In this document: in pieces, positions 7,065 to 13,460 of the stretch
Layout of the letters: every line of letters starts with the position of its first letter
Position numbering within the stretch: position 1 is the stretch's first letter
DNA from: Treponema sp.
Lineage (GTDB): Bacteria > Spirochaetota > Spirochaetia > Treponematales > Breznakiellaceae
Direction: 5' to 3'
Assembly (NCBI GenBank): GCA_031273405.1
Contig: JAISRW010000066.1
Location: 1 to 21,842 of the forward strand
DNA length: 21,842 bases
Notes under the pieces: model-generated
Told to the model about the DNA's origin: nothing
Seen by the model: only the letters and a program-made list of their open reading frames with translations
Database searches by the model: none
Translations under genes and position numbers: made by a program

Positions 7065-7697
7065 CTGAAAACCTTGCGCTTCGGCCGCCTTGGTCTGTTT
7101 TTATGCGGACAGGGCGCCGTAATCCTGGCGGTCATTTTAACCGCCGGTTTATTTTTTAATCCTCCTTTTCTGCCGGCTCAAACTCAGGAGCCGGTCCAGG
7201 AAGAAAGTGTTCTCCTGTCGGAAGAAAATATCGTCATCGGGGAAGCCCCCCCCCCGGTTTCCCCGGGCGGGTCCTCTTCAGTTCTGGTTGTCCTCCGCAT
7301 GGTCCTGGTCCTCGCCTTGGCTGCCCTGGCTATATACGGGGTGGTCTTTTTTATCAAGCGGATTTCCCGCCCCCCCGAGGCCAGGGATCCCAATCTCAAG
7401 GTATTGGCCAGAGTGCCTCTGGGAGGGGGGGCCTTTGCCGCGGTTATTTCGGCCGGGTCCAAGGCCTGGCTCGTCGGCGGAGGAGACAGCGGGGTCTCCC
7501 TCATTGCCGAGATTGACGAGGCCGAAGCCCTGGAATCCATGCTCCTGGATGACGCCAGAAAGGCCGCCGAAGCGGGGAGCGCCCGGTTCCCCGACTTCCG
7601 CTCCCTTTTGCGGCACCTGAGCGGCGGCCGGGAAAACCGGCCCGGTTCCCATGCCGAGTCCCTGCGGAAACAGCGGGACAGGCTCAAGGGGCTTTGA
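7065..7697 (+). CDS. fliO: Flagellar biosynthetic protein FliO (FliO/FliZ family)
   Basis: About 210 residues. A hydrophobic signal-like segment near the N-terminus (GAVILAVILTAGLFFNPPFL, then LPAQ) is followed by an acidic/proline stretch, a second membrane span (VLVVLRMVLVLALAALAIYGVVFFI) and a cytoplasmic domain with the FliO-type strand pattern (LKVLARVPLGGGAFAAVISAG, WLVGGG). FliO assists assembly of the FliP ring of the export gate. Identification rests on topology and position before fliP, since the family is poorly conserved. The start is uncertain: GGAGG is at 7053-7057; a CTG at 7065 is ideally spaced, TTG 7074 is 16 bp away, and an upstream TTG at 7050 would lie within its own binding site. 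The stop overlaps the fliP start (TGATG). Confidence 0.8.
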   Translation: MKTLRFGRLGLFLCGQGAVILAVILTAGLFFNPPFLPAQTQEPVQEESVLLSEENIVIGEAPPPVSPGGSSSVLVVLRMVLVLALAALAIYGVVFFIKRISRPPEARDPNLKVLARVPLGGGAFAAVISAGSKAWLVGGGDSGVSLIAEIDEAEALESMLLDDARKAAEAGSARFPDFRSLLRHLSGGRENRPGSHAESLRKQRDRLKGL

Positions 7698-8590
7698 TGA
7701 AAAGACCCCTTATTCGTGGCGAAGGTTTAATACCGGCAAGTAAGCTTGCTTCCGGCTCTGCCGTGCGGTTGTTGATTCCTTCGGCGATTTTGTTCTTCCT
7801 CTTTCTTTTCTTTTTTCTCCCCGCCGGTGCCGGGGCTCAGACTCCTCCGCCTTTCCCGGGCCTTTCTACCGAGGGAACCATGGCCGTTCCCGATCCTCCC
7901 GAAGACCCAGTGATTCCCTTCATCGATCTGACCATACGGAATCCCGAGACAGGCCGGGAAGCAGCCTTTTCGGTCCAGCTTCTGCTGATGCTTACCGTTC
8001 TGTCCCTGGCGCCCAGCATCATCATCCTCATGACCAGCTTCCTCAGGATTTCCATAGTTCTGGATTTTATCAAGCGGGCCCTTTCGCTCCAGCAGGTTCC
8101 TCCCAACCAGGTGCTCCTGGGGATCTCTTTTTTTATGACCATTTTTATCATGTGGGATACCATTGAGACAATTCAGACCAACTCCTTCCAGCCCCTGGCG
8201 GCGGGGGAGATTTCTATAGAAGAAGCCTACAGGGAGGCGGAAGTCCCCTTGAGGCTTTTTATGTACCGCCAGATGCGGAACAATCCCGAAAACATCAGGC
8301 TCTTTATGGCCATGCGGGGGCTGGACCGGCCCAATACCCTGGCGGATGTGCCGACCTATGTCCTCGTCCCGGCCTTCATCCTCAACGAGCTTACGGTGGC
8401 CCTAAAAATCGGCATTCTGCTTTTTATTCCCTTTATTGTCATTGACATGGTGGTGGCCAGCGCCCTCATGTCAATGGGTATGATCATGCTGCCCCCGGTG
8501 ATGATATCCATGCCCTTTAAGCTCATACTCTTTATACTCGTAGACGGCTGGGGGCTTTTAACGGAACAGTTGGTCCGTTCATTTTTATAG
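7697..8590 (+). CDS. fliP: Flagellar type III export gate protein FliP
   Basis: About 297 residues. A long signal sequence (basic start, hydrophobic core with LFFLFLFFFLP, ending near AGAGAQ) precedes the FliP core. Family hallmarks are LAPSIIILMTSFLRISIVLDFI, the QQVPPNQVLLG segment, PLRLFMYRQM and the C-terminal FILNELTVALKIGILLFIPF and MGMIMLPPVMISMPFKL helices. FliP forms the pentameric core of the FliPQR export channel. The ATG at 7697 sits in TGATG with the fliO stop; a TTG one codon earlier is less likely. The cytoplasmic lead before the signal core is unusually long (about 30 residues) and partly encoded by a stretch sharing GGTTTAATACC (7724-7734) with the repeat cluster before fliO. 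Confidence 0.97.
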   Translation: MKRPLIRGEGLIPASKLASGSAVRLLIPSAILFFLFLFFFLPAGAGAQTPPPFPGLSTEGTMAVPDPPEDPVIPFIDLTIRNPETGREAAFSVQLLLMLTVLSLAPSIIILMTSFLRISIVLDFIKRALSLQQVPPNQVLLGISFFMTIFIMWDTIETIQTNSFQPLAAGEISIEEAYREAEVPLRLFMYRQMRNNPENIRLFMAMRGLDRPNTLADVPTYVLVPAFILNELTVALKIGILLFIPFIVIDMVVASALMSMGMIMLPPVMISMPFKLILFILVDGWGLLTEQLVRSFL

Positions 8591-8605
8591 CTTTGGAGTT
8601 TGGTT

Positions 8606-8872
8606 TTGAGCATTGGTGATGTTACCGTCCTCCTGCGGGGGGGCATTTTGCAGGTTCTCATGCTGGCGGCGCCCCTCCTGTTTTCCGCCCTCATTGTGGG
8701 GCTTGTGGTGGCCATACTCCAGGCGACTACTTCCATTCAGGAGCAGACCCTGACCTTTGTTCCCAAAATTATCGCCATCCTTTTGGTGCTGGCTTTTCTG
8801 GGGGGCTGGATGTTCAGTTCCCTGAGGGACTATACCGTCGGGCTTTTCAGGATGATTCCGGAGATGCGTTAA
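8606..8872 (+). CDS. fliQ: Flagellar export gate protein FliQ
   Basis: An 88-residue protein with two membrane helices and the family signature ILQATTSIQEQTLTFVPKI between them. It wraps around FliP/FliR in the export gate. The start is TTG at 8606, giving MSIGDVTVLL; TTGGAG at 8593-8598 is 7 bp upstream, whereas the earlier TTG at 8600 would be almost touching it. The gap to fliP is 15 bp. The stop codon's last bases form the foot of the 22-bp hairpin that follows. Confidence 0.96.
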   Translation: MSIGDVTVLLRGGILQVLMLAAPLLFSALIVGLVVAILQATTSIQEQTLTFVPKIIAILLVLAFLGGWMFSSLRDYTVGLFRMIPEMR

Positions 8873-8917
8873 TACTTTTGGCGTTTAATGCCAAAGGCAT
8901 TAAACGCCAAAAGTATT
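8871..8917 (+). repeat. 22-bp perfect hairpin between fliQ and fliR
   Basis: Positions 8871-8892 and 8896-8917 are perfectly complementary over 22 bp with a 3-base loop (AAA). The stem begins inside the fliQ stop codon and ends 2 bp before the fliR Shine-Dalgarno AGGAG (8920-8924). Its upper half is TTTAATGCC/GGCATTAAA, the module also seen at 6824-6832. The few T residues that follow (TTTTAGG overlapping the binding site) are too short for a strong terminator. Confidence 0.85.
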
Positions 8918-8930
8918 TTAGGAGTTTTAG

Positions 8931-9755
8931 TTGATAGAGAACGGTATCTTGCGTGAAATTTTAGCCGCCGCCCCGGCCTTCCTCTTAATCGCCGCAAGGG
9001 CTTTGGCTATGATCGAAACCGCCCCCCTCCTCTCTACCGACGCGATTCCTCAGGTGGCGAAAATCTCCCTGGCCGGGTTTGCCGCCTACTGCGTCTTTCC
9101 CTCGGCCTTGGTAAGAGACTGGGAACTGGCGCCTTTCGGCCTCAGTTTTGTTTTTCTTGTCATCGGGGAAGCCCTCATCGGAATTATCATAGGCCTTTTC
9201 CTCACCATTATTTTTTCGGCTTTTTCCACCGCCGGCCAGTTCTTCTCCCTCCAGATGGGCTTCGGGGCGTCGGAAACTTTTGATCCCCTGTCTCAGATAG
9301 AAAACCCCCTCCTGGGCCAGTATCTCAACCTGGTGGCCATGCTGGTGTTCGTTACCATTGACGGGTTCAGGGAACTCTTCCTGGGCGGTTTCTGGCGTTC
9401 CCTTCAGTCTATTAGCGTGATGAGCTTGGTTTCAGGCCGGGAGACCATCGTCTCCATGCTCCTCGCCGGGCTTTCGCGGCTTTTTTTAGACGCCATCATC
9501 ATCAGCATGCCCATATTGGGGACCCTCTTTCTAACCTCCCTGACCACGGGGCTTATTTCCAAGGCGGCGCCCCAAATCAACATACTTTCCGAAGGCTTCC
9601 CGATTTCCATCACCGTGGCCTTTCTATTGATCTACGCCACTCTCCCCTTCATGACCGAAGCCTTCAGCCGGGTCATTGCCGCCGGATTCTCAAGCCTTGA
9701 AAGCCTTTTTACCCAGATAGGGCAAAGAATCGGCGAAACCGGGGGCGGCCTATGA
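8931..9755 (+). CDS. fliR: Flagellar export gate protein FliR
   Basis: A 274-residue polytopic membrane protein with about six hydrophobic segments. FliR signatures are present: the early RALAMIETAPLL helix, GEALIGIIIGLFLTIIFSAF, GQFFSLQMGFG and, near the C-terminus, APQINILSEGFPI. It joins FliP and FliQ in the export channel. The start is TTG at 8931, 6 bp after AGGAG. The stop overlaps the flhB start by 4 bp (ATGA), so FlhB synthesis is probably coupled. Whether the strong hairpin just upstream limits ribosome loading is an inference. Confidence 0.96.
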   Translation: MIENGILREILAAAPAFLLIAARALAMIETAPLLSTDAIPQVAKISLAGFAAYCVFPSALVRDWELAPFGLSFVFLVIGEALIGIIIGLFLTIIFSAFSTAGQFFSLQMGFGASETFDPLSQIENPLLGQYLNLVAMLVFVTIDGFRELFLGGFWRSLQSISVMSLVSGRETIVSMLLAGLSRLFLDAIIISMPILGTLFLTSLTTGLISKAAPQINILSEGFPISITVAFLLIYATLPFMTEAFSRVIAAGFSSLESLFTQIGQRIGETGGGL

Positions 9756-10864
9756 TGCTCGACCTGCAGTGGTTCGCCGCGGAAGACGAAGGGCGTACCC
9801 AGGACCCCACCGAGGTTACCTACCGCAAGGCAAGGGAAGAAGGGAGGGTGGCCAAAAGCCAGGAACTCATTAGCGCCCTGGTTCTGCTTCTGCCGGCGGT
9901 GACTATTTTCTTCCTGGCCCCTCTGATGCTGAGGACCTGCGTGGAAATGCTCCGTTTCTTTTTTACCAGGATAAACGAACTGGACCCGGTGAACGACAGG
10001 ATGGTGGCGGGGATTTTCTTCAATTATTTTATCCGCCTGGTCCTGCCTATTCTGGCGATGGCGGTGGTGGCGGCTCTTTTCGCTAACCTGGTACAGACCG
10101 GTTTCCTTTTTACCACCAAGCCTTTGACGCCGGACTTTTCCCGGGTTCTCCCCCATTTCGGACGCTATTTTCAGCGTACCCTTTTTTCGGTTGAAGGGCT
10201 GGTTAATTTCCTCAAATCCATTGCCAAGATGGCCATCATCGGCCTGTCGGCTTATTTTCTCATCCGTTTCGATATCCACAAGCTGGCAAACCTCCAGACC
10301 GTGGATCTCTGGATGGGAATTACCACCGTGGCGGTCCTGGCGGCCAAGCTTCTCATCATTTCGGCCCTGCTGCTCCTGGCAATTTCCATTCCCGACGTCA
10401 TGTTCCAGCGCTGGCAGTTTAAGGAATCCCTCAAGATGACCAGGGAGCAAGCCAGGGAAGAGTTGAAACAGGACGAAGGAGATCCCCAGATACGGTCCCG
10501 GCTCAGGAACAAATACCGGGAGCTTCTGTCCAGGAATATGCTGGACAAGGTGAAGGACGCCGCCGTGGTGATCACCAACCCGACCCATTATTCGGTGGCT
10601 CTTGAATACGATCGCAGCAAGATGAACGCCCCTACGGTGGTCGCCAAAGGGGAAGACGGCCTGGCCCTGCGTATTCGGGAGGCCGCCAGGCTGGCGGATG
10701 TGCCGGTGATTCCCCACCCCCCCCTTACCAGGGCCCTCTACAACGAAACCGAACTAGGGGATGAAATTCCTGTCCGGTATTGGGAAGTAGTGATTACCCT
10801 CCTTAAACACGTGCTCAACGCGGATAGAAAACAGCGGAGTCAGAGCGAAGGAATGCGGGCTTGA
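9752..10864 (+). CDS. flhB: Flagellar export switch protein FlhB
   Basis: A 370-residue protein with an N-terminal export motif (RTQDPTEVTYRKAREEGRVAKS, typical of FlhB), four membrane spans between about 38 and 212, and a cytoplasmic domain that contains the self-cleaving NPTH (276-279), followed by YSVALEYD. Cleavage between Asn and Pro switches export from rod/hook to filament substrates. The motif is intact, so autocleavage is expected. The start lies in the ATGA overlap with fliR; a second ATG follows directly. 128 bp with a palindrome separate it from flhA. Confidence 0.97.
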   Translation: MMLDLQWFAAEDEGRTQDPTEVTYRKAREEGRVAKSQELISALVLLLPAVTIFFLAPLMLRTCVEMLRFFFTRINELDPVNDRMVAGIFFNYFIRLVLPILAMAVVAALFANLVQTGFLFTTKPLTPDFSRVLPHFGRYFQRTLFSVEGLVNFLKSIAKMAIIGLSAYFLIRFDIHKLANLQTVDLWMGITTVAVLAAKLLIISALLLLAISIPDVMFQRWQFKESLKMTREQAREELKQDEGDPQIRSRLRNKYRELLSRNMLDKVKDAAVVITNPTHYSVALEYDRSKMNAPTVVAKGEDGLALRIREAARLADVPVIPHPPLTRALYNETELGDEIPVRYWEVVITLLKHVLNADRKQRSQSEGMRA

Positions 10865-10896
10865 GAGAGAGGGGCCGAGAGGCGGTCCAAAAGATA

Positions 10897-10955
10897 TGAA
10901 ATTTAAATTTAAGGTTGCTTTCCCAAAACTGAAGTTTTGGGAAAGCCTCTTGTGA
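10897..10955. repeat. Palindromic repeat between flhB and flhA
   Basis: GCTTTCCCAAAAC (10917-10929), loop TGAA, GTTTTGGGAAAGC (10934-10946): a perfect 13-bp stem. It is flanked by AAATTTAAGGTTGC on the left and GCCTCTT on the right. The same flanks surround the hairpins at 13266-13295 and 13400-13430. It lies about 35 bp before the flhA Shine-Dalgarno. Confidence 0.8.
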
Positions 10956-10992
10956 AAAAATCGGGGCAAAAAGCCCTTTAAGGAGATAAAAA

Positions 10993-13152
10993 ATGTCGGA
11001 CGCGCTGCGATCCAATAGCCTGCCGGGAGGGGGCGGGGCAAAAGGAATCCCCGGGGCCCGGCTTCTTATGGGCGATTCCCGGAGCATGCTTATAGCCCTG
11101 GGGGTCCTCACCGTGATAGGCATGCTCATTATTCCCCTTCCCGTGGTGCTTCTTGACGCATTCATGGCCTTTAATCTCACTCTTTCCCTGCTGGTACTGC
11201 TTATCGTCCTCTACAGCAGGAAGCCTACGGAGTTTACCCTCTTTCCCACGGTGCTCCTGGTCCTCACGGTGTTCAGCCTGGCCCTGAACGTTTCTTCCAC
11301 CCGGCTCATCCTCACCCAGGGCGCCCGCTTTGACGGCAGGATGATCAAGGCCTTTTCTTCCTTCGTGGTAGGTTCCGGGGGGATCGAAGGCCTGGTGGTG
11401 GGCTTTATCATCTTTATCGTGATCATCGCGGTCCAGGCGGCGGTTATCACCAAGGGCTCCACCAGGATCTCCGAAGTGGCCGCCCGGTTCATGCTGGACA
11501 GCCTGCCGGGCAAGCAGATGGCCATCGACAACGAATACAGTTCCGGCGCCATCGATCAGAAGGAGGCCGCGGCGCGGAAAGAAGCCCTTCAACGGGAGTC
11601 CGATTTTTACGGGTCCATGGACGGAGCAAGCAAATTCATTTCCGGCAACGTCAAGGTCGGGATCTTTATCACCGCCGTCAATATCCTGGGAGGGATCATC
11701 ATCGGCGTTTCCCTGCACGGGGAGTCCGTCGGTACGGCCATGGGAACCTACACGAGTTTTTCCATAGGCGACGGCCTTCTTTCCCAGTTCCCGGCCCTCC
11801 TCATTTCTACCGCCATGGGCATCGTGGTTACCCGGGCGGCTTCCACAGGGGATCTGGGAGAACAGGTGGCCCATCAGTTTTCCCGGTATGCCAAGGCCTA
11901 CTGGATAGGCGCTTTTGTGCTGGCCGGTTTTGCCCTCCTCCCGGGCTTCCCCTGGTATGTGCTCATCCCCATGTCCCTCATGGTCGGCTTCTATGCCTTC
12001 CGTCTCGGGCGGGCCCAAAAGAAAAAATCCTTCAACGAAGCGCTCATGAGCCGAACGGCGGAAGGCAAAAAAGCCAAAGAAGAATCAGCCGACCCCCCCC
12101 ACATGGAGCCCCTGGACCCCCTCTCCCTGGAACTGGGCTTCGGCCTCATCCCCCTGGTGGACAAAGACAAGGGGGCGGAGCTCCTGGAACGGGTCCAGGG
12201 GGTGAGGCGCCAGACCGCCCTGGACCTGGGGGTGGTGATCCCCAAGATCCGCATCATCGACAACATGCTTCTGGGGTCTTCGGAATACTGCTTCAAGATC
12301 CGGGGAGTGGAAGCGGGGAAAAGCGCTATCCGCATGGGGTATTACCTCTGCATCAACCCGGGCACGGTTAAGGTGGAGCTTCCGGGTGAAAAAACCAGGG
12401 ACCCCGCCTTCGGCCTTCCCGCCCTCTGGGTCGGCGAAGACAAGCGGGACGAAGCCGAAAGGGCCGGATACACCGTGGTGGACCCGCCTTCAATCATCGC
12501 TACCCACCTTACCGAGATTATCAAACGCCATGCGGCGGAGATCCTCGGGCGCCAGGAAACCCAGGCCATACTGGAGGGTCTCAGGAAAGATTATCCGGCG
12601 GTGGTGGACGAAGCGCTTTCGCCCCTTGGGCAGAGGGACAGCCAGGGCCTTTCTCTGGGGGAAATCCAGAAAGTGCTCCAGGGCCTCCTCAAGGAGCAGG
12701 TTTCCATCAGGAACATGGTCTCCATTCTGGAAGCCATCGCCGATTTTTCCCACCTCACCAAGGAAACCCGCTTTCTCATCGAAAAGGCCCGGCAGGCCCT
12801 GGGAAGCCAGATCTGCCACCAATACGCCGATGAGAACCGGACCCTCCATGTCCTGACCCTGGAACAGGCTCTGGAACAGAAAATCCTGGAGAGCAAGGCG
12901 GCAAACAGTTCCGGGGAAAGCTTCGCCGCCCTGGAACCGGGCGTCCACAGCGCATGGATCAGGGCTTTGAGGCATTCTGTCTCGGCGGTTCACGATCAGG
13001 GATATTTCCCGGTGATTCTCTGCTCCGAAGCGGCCCGGCATCTGGTAAAAACAGCCCTGGAGCGGGAACTGCCTGAAGTGGCGGTGCTTTCGGTGCCGGA
13101 AATCGTACAGGACTTCCTGGTAGAATCCATCGGGGTCATACGCCTGGATTAA
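10993..13152 (+). CDS. flhA: Flagellar export apparatus protein FlhA
   Basis: A 719-residue protein forming the nonameric export ring. The N-terminal half has about eight membrane spans starting near residue 33. The FHIPEP signature runs from R158 (RISEVAARFMLDSLPGKQM) into AIDNE (177-181), followed by SDFYGSMDG. The large cytoplasmic domain (about 355 to the end) binds chaperones and substrates. It is slightly longer than usual because of a Gly-rich cytoplasmic N-terminus of about 30 residues. AGGAG at 10981-10985 is well placed before the ATG. The gaps on both sides (128 and 308 bp) are filled with hairpin repeats. Confidence 0.97.
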   Translation: MSDALRSNSLPGGGGAKGIPGARLLMGDSRSMLIALGVLTVIGMLIIPLPVVLLDAFMAFNLTLSLLVLLIVLYSRKPTEFTLFPTVLLVLTVFSLALNVSSTRLILTQGARFDGRMIKAFSSFVVGSGGIEGLVVGFIIFIVIIAVQAAVITKGSTRISEVAARFMLDSLPGKQMAIDNEYSSGAIDQKEAAARKEALQRESDFYGSMDGASKFISGNVKVGIFITAVNILGGIIIGVSLHGESVGTAMGTYTSFSIGDGLLSQFPALLISTAMGIVVTRAASTGDLGEQVAHQFSRYAKAYWIGAFVLAGFALLPGFPWYVLIPMSLMVGFYAFRLGRAQKKKSFNEALMSRTAEGKKAKEESADPPHMEPLDPLSLELGFGLIPLVDKDKGAELLERVQGVRRQTALDLGVVIPKIRIIDNMLLGSSEYCFKIRGVEAGKSAIRMGYYLCINPGTVKVELPGEKTRDPAFGLPALWVGEDKRDEAERAGYTVVDPPSIIATHLTEIIKRHAAEILGRQETQAILEGLRKDYPAVVDEALSPLGQRDSQGLSLGEIQKVLQGLLKEQVSIRNMVSILEAIADFSHLTKETRFLIEKARQALGSQICHQYADENRTLHVLTLEQALEQKILESKAANSSGESFAALEPGVHSAWIRALRHSVSAVHDQGYFPVILCSEAARHLVKTALERELPEVAVLSVPEIVQDFLVESIGVIRLD

Positions 13153-13154
13153 GA

Positions 13155-13204
13155 GCATTTCCCAAAACGCGGTTAGCGCGAACCTCCGGTTCGATGGGAA
13201 ATGC
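13155..13204. repeat. Cloverleaf repeat, unit 1, after flhA
   Basis: Outer perfect 10-bp stem GCATTTCCCA (13155-13164) with TGGGAAATGC (13195-13204). Inside are CGCG-GTTAG-CGCG (13168-13180) and CGAACC-TCC-GGTTCG (13179-13193), which overlap slightly and so compete. It begins 2 bp after the flhA stop. Confidence 0.8.
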
Positions 13205-13208
13205 TTCC

Positions 13209-13249
13209 GAAAAGCGGTCTAATCGAACTAAAAGTCCGGCCCGCTTTTC
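13209..13249. repeat. Second hairpin of repeat unit 1
   Basis: GAAAAGCGG (13209-13217) pairs perfectly with CCGCTTTTC (13241-13249) across a 23-base loop. The counterpart in unit 2 is at 13358-13381, with the same stem and a shorter loop. Confidence 0.65.
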
Positions 13250-13265
13250 ATTTAAATTTAAGATT

Positions 13266-13295
13266 GCTTTTCCAAAACTGAAGTTTTGGGAAAGC
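13266..13295. repeat. Third hairpin of repeat unit 1
   Basis: GCTTTTCCAAAAC (13266-13278), loop TGAA, GTTTTGGGAAAGC (13283-13295): 13 bp with one G-T wobble. The left flank ATTTAAGATTGC matches the flank of the flhB-flhA copy. Confidence 0.75.
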
Positions 13296-13300
13296 CTTTT

Positions 13301-13353
13301 GAGCCGGTTCCAAAACTCGGTTAGTGCGAACCTACGGTTCGATGGCCCGGCTC
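13301..13353. repeat. Cloverleaf repeat, unit 2
   Basis: Outer stem GAGCCGG (13301-13307) with CCGGCTC (13347-13353). The inner core CCAAAACTCGGTTAGTG then CGAACC-TAC-GGTTCG (13327-13341) repeats that of unit 1 with a few substitutions. The outer-arm sequence differs completely from unit 1, yet pairing is kept. Confidence 0.75.
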
Positions 13354-13357
13354 TTGG

Positions 13358-13381
13358 AAAAGCGGTCAAAAGTCCGCTTTT
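13358..13381. repeat. Second hairpin of repeat unit 2
   Basis: AAAAGCGG (13358-13365) pairs with CCGCTTTT (13374-13381) around TCAAAAGT. It corresponds to the hairpin at 13209-13249. Confidence 0.65.
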
Positions 13382-13399
13382 TCTCCTAAATCTAAGGTT

Positions 13400-13430
13400 G
13401 CAGTTCCAAAATCTGACATTTTGGAACTGC
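13400..13430. repeat. Third hairpin of repeat unit 2
   Basis: GCAGTTCCAAAAT (13400-13412), loop CTGAC, ATTTTGGAACTGC (13418-13430): a perfect 13-bp stem. Flanks CTAAGGTTGC and GCCTCTT match the copy before flhA. Stem bases 3-6 and 13 differ from the other copies on both arms, so pairing is preserved. It ends 20 bp before the flhF Shine-Dalgarno. Confidence 0.8.
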
Positions 13431-13460
13431 CTCTTTTAATAAAACAAAAAAGGAGCGGTT

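Noticed and set aside
8871..8917. Rho-independent terminator between fliQ and fliR
   Set aside because: The stem is long and AT-containing with no downstream T-run, and the ribosome binding site of fliR follows immediately.
13155..13204. tRNA-like gene: 10-bp closing stem with GGTTAG and GGTTCGA motifs reminiscent of D- and T-loops
   Set aside because: GGTTCG is the arm of its own hairpin and not a loop, there is no anticodon arm, and the element is only about 50 bases and recurs as a repeat.
13153..13460. CRISPR array suggested by repeated motifs between flhA and flhF
   Set aside because: There are only two imperfect units, with no uniform repeat/spacer spacing and no cas genes.
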